A DNA stretch of 64,000 bases from Helicostylum pulchrum (Eukaryota; Mucoromycota; Mucoromycetes; Mucorales; Mucoraceae): the NCBI GenBank assembly GCA_025677825.1, contig JAIXMO010000043.1:62001-126000 (forward strand), given 5' to 3'. The position numbers were made by a program, and so were the translations under genes. This document shows positions 58,068-64,000 of this stretch, one piece after another. The notes below the pieces were generated by a model. It saw only the letters and a program-made list of their open reading frames with translations. It ran no database searches and was not told the origin of the DNA. How positions within the stretch are numbered: position 1 is the stretch's first letter; each line of letters opens with the position of its first letter.

Positions 58068-58777
58068 ATGCCTATTCATCTTAGCAATCAAAGTGGTGAT
58101 TCTATATATCACCGAGGAAATATACCACCGAAATCATCCGTGCTTGGTCAAAATGGATTAAACTTTTTTCCAGATCCTAGTAGTAGAGCTTATAAAGGTG
58201 TGTATACCTCAAAAGTTTAAATACTTTTTTTTTTTACTAATTAAAAATAAATAAAAATAAACAAGCACCTATTCCCGTTTGGATAGTACCACACAATGAA
58301 AATATTGCAGAATATCAACTGTCTAGTAAGAAAGTAAGTTAATTAGTTTGGTAATAGACGCTCTACACAAAAATCAAACTAATAACTTGGTATTTTAGTT
58401 TGTGTGGCCTTATGGAGGTACGGATGTCAAATTAACTGGTACATTCGATAACTGGCAAGGTATAATAGTAATTACAACGATTTGTGAAACCATGAGCAAC
58501 TAAAAATTAATAATCTACTATTAGCTTCTATTCAAATGACACCTGTCAATATATCCAACTTGAACAATAATATATTTCACGTAATTGTGAAGGGATTAGA
58601 TCTGTCTAAAGATGTACAATACAAGTTTGTAGTAGATGGAAAGTGGTGCTATGATATGAGGAGACCTTATGTTACTGAAGCTTGTAAGTATAATCTATAT
58701 ACTATCTATAAGTTAAATGATTAATAACCTTGAAAATAGCTGGTAATATCAATAATATCATTTATGCCGAAAAATAA
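58068..58777 (+). CDS. Glycogen-binding CBM48 (AMPK1_CBM) protein
   Basis: 151 aa from exons 58068-58197, 58266-58333, 58399-58459, 58525-58683 and 58740-58777. The C-terminal half is one CBM48 domain: FVWPYGGTDVKLTGTFDNW, then FHVIVKGLDLSKDVQYKFVV, DGKWCYDMRRP and GNINNIIY. The Trp in DNW and the second aromatic in KWCYD are the usual carbohydrate contacts. The domain ends the protein, so the C-terminal ASC part of AMPK beta subunits is missing; the layout is closer to short Mdg1/Crp1-like proteins. Possible roles are glycogen binding or targeting of a kinase or phosphatase. The first 60 residues are disordered. Confidence 0.82.
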
Positions 58778-58852
58778 GCAAGTACACACATCTTTTTTTT
58801 TTTTTTTTTGTTGTTCACTTTAATAAAAAGGTTACAATTTATTATGGATACA

Positions 58853-58867
58853 GGGGGGGGGGGGGGG
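58853..58867. repeat. Poly(G) tract
   Basis: Uninterrupted run of about 14 G just after the stop codon side of the minus-strand membrane gene at 58891. A run of this kind is rare in such AT-rich DNA and prone to length error. Confidence 0.85.
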
Positions 58868-58890
58868 TATATATGTTTATAGTGGGCCTT

Positions 58891-59421
58891 CTAGTTTTTC
58901 GAGTAAAGGATAGCTAATACGATAATGGAAATAATTAACAAGCAACTAAACCCAAGCGAAAAGAAACGATTTAATAATCTCCACCTTAAAGCCATCTTCA
59001 TGTTTCCATCAATGTACATATTCTTACTTCCTTTTGGGTAAAAAGAACCAATCCACCAACAAGGAGGAAATATAAACCCAAACAAGAAAAAGTATGCCCC
59101 CTTTGAAAAAAACTCAGTAGATGTAGTAACAAAAGAGTGATCTGATAAAATAGATTTTTGATCTTGAGTTCCGATAGAAGAACTATCGAAATCTTGCGAT
59201 AGATATGTCCAAAGCGTTGCATCTTGGTGCGGTTTATTAGGTTGCGTATTTGTTTCTTTCTCTTCTTGTTCAGTCACTGAAGGTGAATGAGCAATAATTC
59301 TAGGTGTCAATTGCGGGTTGGAAGGTTGATGAAGTAAAGACAAACTACTGTTGCACGGTTGACTTAATAAACTTTCTGTTAAGCGGTACGAAAAATCATT
59401 TTCAGGTGCTTTGTTAGACAT
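58891..59421 (-). CDS. Fungal two-TM membrane protein, 176 aa
   Basis: Single exon. Residues 1-105 are polar, Ser/Pro/Gln-rich and presumably cytosolic. Then comes FFLFGFIFPPCWWIGSFYP, a hydrophobic hairpin with the double Pro and double Trp, a basic loop (GNMKMALRWRLLNRFFS) and the final membrane helix LGFSCLLIISIIVLAILY. The pattern GF(I/L)FPPxWWIGSF followed by W+xxNR occurs in a family of small fungal membrane proteins that I recall without known function. No catalytic residues are evident. The neighbouring poly(G) tract lies in its 3' region. Confidence 0.72.
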   Translation of the reverse strand: MSNKAPENDFSYRLTESLLSQPCNSSLSLLHQPSNPQLTPRIIAHSPSVTEQEEKETNTQPNKPHQDATLWTYLSQDFDSSSIGTQDQKSILSDHSFVTTSTEFFSKGAYFFLFGFIFPPCWWIGSFYPKGSKNMYIDGNMKMALRWRLLNRFFSLGFSCLLIISIIVLAILYSKN

Positions 59422-59499
59422 TTTTTTTTAAAAAACAAAAAAAAAAGAAAAGAGAAAGAGAGATTGAGGAGTTACAAAAAAAAAGGCGTGGGTTTGACA

Positions 59500-59891
59500 G
59501 AAATAAAAGTAACAAGAACATGTGCATTGGTCCGTGAAAGGTGACTGTTATGCCTTCACAGTAACCCGATACTTCTTCAGCCAGACTCGTGGTTTTTTTG
59601 CAGCGGGTAAACTGAAAGAAAAATGATTTAATCAAGTCTCGTTTTTAAAGTTGCTGATATATACATAGTTTAAAATGATCAAGATGGATAAATAAAAAAA
59701 AATGGAAGCTAACTAACAGAATTAAAGAAACTCCATACAAGTGAAGACTTTACTCCTTTACCGGGATTTGATGTTTGTACAACCAATTTACACGCTAAAA
59801 TCTGGTAAAGAAAAAAAAAATTGCAGATCTTTTCATGCATAAATAGGAGTAAGCTTCTTGATTTTAAAAAAGTACATCGCTCTGATACCAA
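59500..59891 (-). other. Possible gene remnant (BED-like fragment)
   Basis: Two protein-like pieces in one direction: ILACKLVVQTSNPGKGVKSS with LVWSFFNS (59810-59720, preceded by a possible acceptor) and, after a candidate GT-AG intron, TRCKKTTSLAEEVSGYCEGI (59610-59540). VWSFF is found at the start of BED-type zinc fingers of hAT transposases, but the Cys and His ligands are not there. It may be a scrap of a transposon or a non-coding coincidence. Confidence 0.2.
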
Positions 59892-60195
59892 GTAGATAAA
59901 GAAAGTTTTGATCGGCAGAAAAGGGATGTGGTACAGGCGCTAACTCTGATAAACGATGTGCCTACTACTCTATGGGAGAGAAACATCGAGTTAATTTCAT
60001 TTATTATTTCAATATATCATTAACTTGAATACTTTTGATTAATACCGAATACCCAGTTTTCGTTTTAGGGATACATAGTTCAAAAACGTATTAAAACAGG
60101 GCAGAAAAGGTTTTTTTTAATAGGACAAGAAAAGTTTTATTTTTATTTTAATAATTAACAATATAAAATCGTTATGTTGAGAAGGAATGTGTAAA

Positions 60196-60198
<3 letters not shown>

Positions 60199-60229
<31 letters not shown>

Positions 60230-60230
60230 A
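60199..60230. repeat. (GT)n microsatellite
   Basis: About fifteen GT repeats immediately downstream of the Mzm1 stop codon on the minus strand, thus in its 3' UTR as (AC)n. Confidence 0.9.
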
Positions 60231-60264
60231 TGAGTTAAGTTGTATAGTGAGTATGTGACTTTAT

Positions 60265-60856
60265 TTATTTCTTTGCTTGTCCAACAACATCCCCAAAGTT
60301 AATATTTCCTTCTCTTCCTTTGATATGTAATTCTACACCAATAAATTTTTTTTTTTTTTCGTTAAATTACATTTAAAAATAAAAAAATTGCAAAAAAAAA
60401 AAACTTACTTAATGCACCTTCTTCTTCCTCTCTAACAGCTTCTACAACATTTTGTCTTAATAAAGCCGATACTTGATCCGCCAATTCCAATTTCTAAACC
60501 AATTACACTTGAGTTTAATGCTCTCTCACCGCATATATGTATATTTACCTCTTCCAATATATCTACATTGGATTCGTTCTTGTATTGCATAAATCTAACA
60601 TATGTTTCTTTTTTGGCAGCTACAGTAATCAAATTATTATATTGTCGCTACGGTTGCATGTATAGAAAAAAAAAAGCTCCTTACCTTGAATAGCTTTCAA
60701 GTCACCTTTTTTTTTTTTTTGTACAAAAAGATGAATTTGACGGGAATAATAATAATACTATTTTATTATGCTCTTACCTACAAACACTTGTCTTTGAGTC
60801 TTTAAGAGGTTACGGTAAGCAGCAATGGCAGCTTGTTTCGACGGCGAGATTGTCAT
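60265..60856 (-). CDS. MZM1: Complex III assembly factor Mzm1 (LYRM7)
   Basis: 107 aa from five exons in phase: 60856-60778, 60705-60685 (21-nt microexon), 60619-60549, 60493-60409 and 60332-60265. The LYR signature lies in AIAAYRNLLKTQRQVFVGDL with the F-x-GD continuation typical of Mzm1, and LADQVSALLRQNVVEAVREE is the conserved second half. Mzm1 is a matrix chaperone that binds and stabilises the Rieske iron-sulfur protein before it enters complex III. A separate presequence is not obvious, as in other LYR proteins. Length agrees with the family (about 105-125 aa). Intron 2 to exon 2 is preceded by a long A/T run, and the microexon carries GDLKAIQ. Confidence 0.87.
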
Positions 60857-61409
60857 TTTTTTTATAGTTTTGGAATAAAAAAGGGGTTGAAAGGGAAAGG
60901 GGTGGAATAATGGGGTATGGCACCATGTATGGAAAAAAGAAAAAAAAAAAAAGTGACTGGTTTGAGCCAATCAAGTTTGTTTGTTAAGCATTGTCAGGAG
61001 AATATATGAAAAAGGAGCTTCTTCATATGTTTGAAAAGAATGTATTATTGAATTTTTCTATTATGGTTAAAGCAAAGCACAGATCGTTATTTAATATAAT
61101 TTCTGCCCCAAATAACTTTTTTTTACCTAAAAAAAAAAGGGTTAAATTATAATAAATAGGCTTCTTGTAATAAAGGGATAATTTCTGTGACTATAGCTAT
61201 TTCACACTTATTACACCTTTTTGTTTAACTGTGAGACGGTACATATCTTTTTTTTACTATCTCTTGTCATTTATTAACAATAGTTATTATTTAATAAAGA
61301 AGGGGGGATATTTCTTTTTTTTTTTACTTTTTATTTCACACATTCTTCTTTGATCCTTTTTTATCTTTTTTTCAGTTTCATATTTCTTTTCTAACTTTTT
61401 TTTTAAATC
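60857..61409. other. Divergent intergenic region
   Basis: About 550 bp between the starts of Mzm1 and the four-TM gene. A and T runs, CTTTTTTATC-like pyrimidine tract before the plus-strand ATG. No coding evidence. Confidence 0.45.
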
Positions 61410-62572
61410 ATGACAAGGGCTCGAAAAGAGTCAGCATTCCACTTAGCGTTGTTAGTTTTAGTCCAATGGATAAGCTTAGCTGTTGTCATTTTAAATGCAA
61501 CAGCGTTGTTTCTTTTAAGAACTGTACAACACTCTGGTCTAGTCACTACTCATTCAAGTCCAGCAGATTACATTTTACTTATACTCGGCTCGCTTTCCTT
61601 TATTATTTCCTCTATATTTCTATTAATGCATTTACAATTACACTTTCATATCATTGACGATATACCATTTACTCCTCCGAGAGTATTGTCCGCAACTGAA
61701 GTAATCATTTCTGTCATATCAATAGCTCTTTGGACTGTAGCTACTTCCATTATACTAGCACATTCACAAGGTAATATATATTTACTCTCTTTCTATATAT
61801 ATATATATATATTCTTATATATACTATAGAAGATACCTCTCCGTGTCAATTCACAAGCTCACTTTATACAAAAAACCATAGTGATGTTTGCGAATTATTT
61901 GATACGACATTAATGCTTGGTAAAAAAAAAATTTAATTGCGTAAATAATTAAACAGACATAACTCAAACTCAATTTATATAATTTTAGCATTTGCGGCGG
62001 TTGGCAGTTGGGTATTAGCTTTATTAGCCACACTATTTATTTTAATCCGCTCTCCTATTCCACCCACCACTATATTTACTATCGAAGCGCCTCCACAAAG
62101 ATTCTCACAGCCCATGTCAGTTTCTCTACCAGGCGAGGTATACTATCAAGAACCAACCACTCGACCTTATTATCTAGGTCATCATTCAAATAAAGTTCGA
62201 CCTCTTAAAGATGATAGTACGAGAGCCGATAAAAATAGTTCAAATGCTACAAGTAGCAGTGGATCTAGGACAAGACAAACGATTATGATGTTACCGGATC
62301 AGCAAGATAGTATGGCACATACACGGTACTACTGCTATCAACCAGAAAGAAATTTAGCGTTATCATCACCTTCTGAAAACAATACAACTACAGAAGAATC
62401 ATCTTCTTCTTACTACTCATCTAGGTGTCAAATACCACAAGTTGAAAGTCAAAGAACACTTTCAACGCTGGATTCTATATTTACTGGATACCCACCGATT
62501 CAACTTGATTTACCAATTATTCAACTGGGAGGTATTTCCCGAATGGATATCTCTTTTCTGAAAAGAATATAA
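61410..62572 (+). CDS. Four-TM membrane protein (MARVEL-like), 344 aa
   Basis: Exons 61410-61770, 61830-61919 and 61989-62572 in phase. Four hydrophobic segments are seen: LALLVLVQWISLAVVILNAT, YILLILGSLSFIISSIFLL, VIISVISIALWTVATSIIL and AFAAVGSWVLALLATLFILI, the last after the second intron. Between TM3 and TM4 is a short outside loop with two Cys (SPCQF, DVCEL), as in MARVEL/tetraspan proteins. About 160 residues of Ser/Pro-rich cytoplasmic tail follow and contain a Tyr-rich stretch. Localisation at the plasma membrane or secretory vesicles is likely from topology; the family name is a structural resemblance and not a sequence match. Confidence 0.68.
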
Positions 62573-63194
62573 ACAGAGTGATACTCTAACCGAGATTATA
62601 AATATCTCGTATTTCATTGACTTTTTTTATTTTATCTAAGCCAAACATTCAATACACGTATAAACATGTATAAAATATATAATAAATAATATCTTACAAT
62701 CTTTATATCTTAATCTTTTTTTTTTTTTCATAATATGCAGTCTTTTTTTTCGGCTTAATCCACCCCTTCTTTTTTTTTAATTGACACGCGAGGAAGGAAA
62801 AAAAAAAAAGTTTCATACCCCCTTCTTCACTTCACATCATCTCCGTGAATTAATATCGTCATTTCGTAACGATTCCGTTATTTTTTTCTGCCTCCTTTTT
62901 ATATCAAACTATTATACTATTTAAAACAGTTCAGTAATCGATATTATGTCATTAGATATAAATATAATACTGCGAAACGTCAATTATTACAAGGTACTTA
63001 TATCTTATATCTCTTCTTCGTTTATTATTCCCCTTTCTTTGTATTTTTTCTTTCTATCCTATCCGTACAAACGAATAGGATTTTTCATAAAGCACCTATC
63101 GTAACTACATGCATAAATAAATATATCCAAGTAAACCATAAAGACTTTAAAGTGAAAAAAAAGGAGAGGGGGGGGGGATTTTATTTGTTGTTAT
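62573..63194. other. Convergent intergenic region
   Basis: Shared 3' region of two convergent genes. A start-like piece MSLDINIILRNVNYYK followed by GTACTT at 62946-62993 has no second exon. Poly(G) run at 63170-63177. Nothing else seen. Confidence 0.45.
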
Positions 63195-64000
63195 TTAACG
63201 CAATGGTTCGTTATCTTGTTGGAAACTTAAATATCTTTTACTTAATTTCTTGTTAGCTTTGTCTTCGATCCAACCGATCCATTTAGTGAGAAACTCTCTT
63301 TTGCGTGCTGAAGATATAGTAACGCTAGGTCCACTACTTAACAAAGTCCGAGTGTCACCAATGACGACCAGCTGACGTCTTGCTCTTGTCATTGCGACTA
63401 GAGATAACGGAACCGAAGAGTTAATTAAGGTATATAAATTACTTATTGTACAGGACTTACCATTTAATCTTCTTTTATCAGATAAAAACCCAACATTACC
63501 TTCCCTGTTCGACCTTACCATGGATATGATAATACATTCCTTTTCTCTACCTTGATATCCATCGATAGAATTAACCTCGATATGTTTCCATCTCTTGTTG
63601 ATTACATTTCGCATGCTAAACACTTGAGCTGCATAAGGTGTAATAACGCCGATATGAACCTGCTCTAAACCTCCTTTCTGCATTAGAATTTCGATATGTT
63701 TTTCAACTAGAACAACTTCCATGTCATTTGCTGAGCTTCTCTCGACACCTTTCCTGCTTTTTTTAGTTTCGTGGAATACACTTGCATCTCCTGTATCGAT
63801 CAGCATTAACGGAGAATTGGTACTTTCACAACTGTTTACATTGGGTAAGTCCATTAGTAAATGACCTGCGACGGATTCGTGAGCTACGAGTTTGTTTTCG
63901 TATAATTCTTGAGAGCTAAACTTCATGATTTCTTCATGCATTCGGTACTGCATAGTTAAAGTCCTTTTGATTTTTTCGCCGTGCATATACATCAACCTGT
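63195..64000 (-). CDS. HCS1: SF1 DNA/RNA helicase, IGHMBP2/Hcs1-like, 3' end
   Basis: Partial gene leaving the window at the right edge. Exons: from 64000 (or beyond) to 63461 and 63397-63195, joined over a 63-nt intron with a split Val codon (LNVAMTRARRQ). Helicase core motifs of the Upf1-like SF1B group are present in order: TMQYRMHEEIM (motif IV region), VITPYAAQV, EVNSIDGYQGREKECIIISM (motif V, Q-G-x-E) and VAMTRARRQLVVIGD (motif VI). The block GHLLMDLPNVN with the SVAGHLL lead-in is close to IGHMBP2. No AN1 zinc finger or R3H domain follows the core, unlike the animal protein, so the gene resembles yeast Hcs1. About 245 residues are in the window. Confidence 0.88.
   Translation of the reverse strand, partial: RLMYMHGEKIKRTLTMQYRMHEEIMKFSSQELYENKLVAHESVAGHLLMDLPNVNSCESTNSPLMLIDTGDASVFHETKKSRKGVERSSANDMEVVLVEKHIEILMQKGGLEQVHIGVITPYAAQVFSMRNVINKRWKHIEVNSIDGYQGREKECIIISMVRSNREGNVGFLSDKRRLNGKSCTISNLYTLINSSVPLSLVAMTRARRQLVVIGDTRTLLSSGPSVTISSARKREFLTKWIGWIEDKANKKLSKRYLSFQQDNEPLR

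Noticed and set aside
1..64000. tRNA or rRNA genes
   Set aside because: GGTTCGA-like pieces at 17660, 36236 and 46372 lack the rest of a cloverleaf or lie in coding DNA; no rRNA-like stretch was seen.

Overview
The window is nuclear DNA of an early-diverging filamentous fungus, most likely of the Mucorales (Mucoromycota). It is AT-rich, the genes are cut by many short GT-AG introns (about 45-105 nt, sometimes with a visible TACTAAAG-like branch site), and intergenic stretches are full of A/T runs. The gene set is fungal: a Cyr1-type adenylate cyclase with LRR and PP2C-like parts, Ppz phosphatase, RTA1-like protein, Ost4, Mzm1. It also holds genes absent from budding yeast, such as BRCC36 and a TMEM94-like ATPase. 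The attribution is inferred from gene content and structure. No rRNA, tRNA or CRISPR array was recognised.

Layout. 1-487: 3' end of a GPI mannosyltransferase 2 gene. 488-2680: repeat DNA with a 101-bp MITE and a decayed serine racemase. 2680-5566: divergent pair of an uncharacterised nuclear-type protein and a PX-PB1 protein. 5.6-8.3 kb: gene desert. 8.3-14.6 kb, minus strand: complex I 75-kDa subunit, Ppz-type phosphatase and a low-complexity fungal protein. 15.5-16.6 kb: decayed gene. 17.1-22.3 kb: TMEM94-like P-type ATPase (12 exons). 22.5-24.3 kb: a 1.8-kb TA-flanked transposon relic with a long internal hairpin. 24.8-26.5 kb: convergent FetA/STAR1-like ABC ATPase and N-terminal protein methyltransferase. 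27.4-31.1 kb: BRCC36-like deubiquitinase followed after 29 bp by a Rec8/Rad21 kleisin. 31.6-33.1 kb: RTA1-like membrane protein. 33.35-36.7 kb: convergent Gtr2/RagC GTPase and RCC1. 37.7-38.5 kb: resolvase-like gene. 39.0-45.4 kb: adenylate cyclase. 47-48 kb: MULE transposase remnant joined to GC-rich decayed coding DNA. 48.5 kb: fourth TIR element. 49.1-64 kb: dense small genes (possible Pex8-like protein, Ost4, homeodomain factor, NAC alpha, proteasome beta-4, acyl-protein thioesterase, CBM48 protein, Mzm1, four-TM protein, Upf1-like helicase fragment).

Themes. Growth signalling is well represented (adenylate cyclase, Gtr2, Ppz, PX-PB1), as are housekeeping complexes (complex I, Mzm1, Ost4, NAC, proteasome). 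The less ordinary material is: a four-copy TA-TIR element family that shows stepwise internal deletion; microexons of 22 and 21 nt, one carrying an iron-sulfur ligand; very short start exons (6, 12 and 16 nt); a TMEM94-like pump with altered catalytic motifs; and a resolvase-like gene with intact introns. Exon coordinates were derived by hand from splice signals and reading phase; junctions that do not phase are stated as such.
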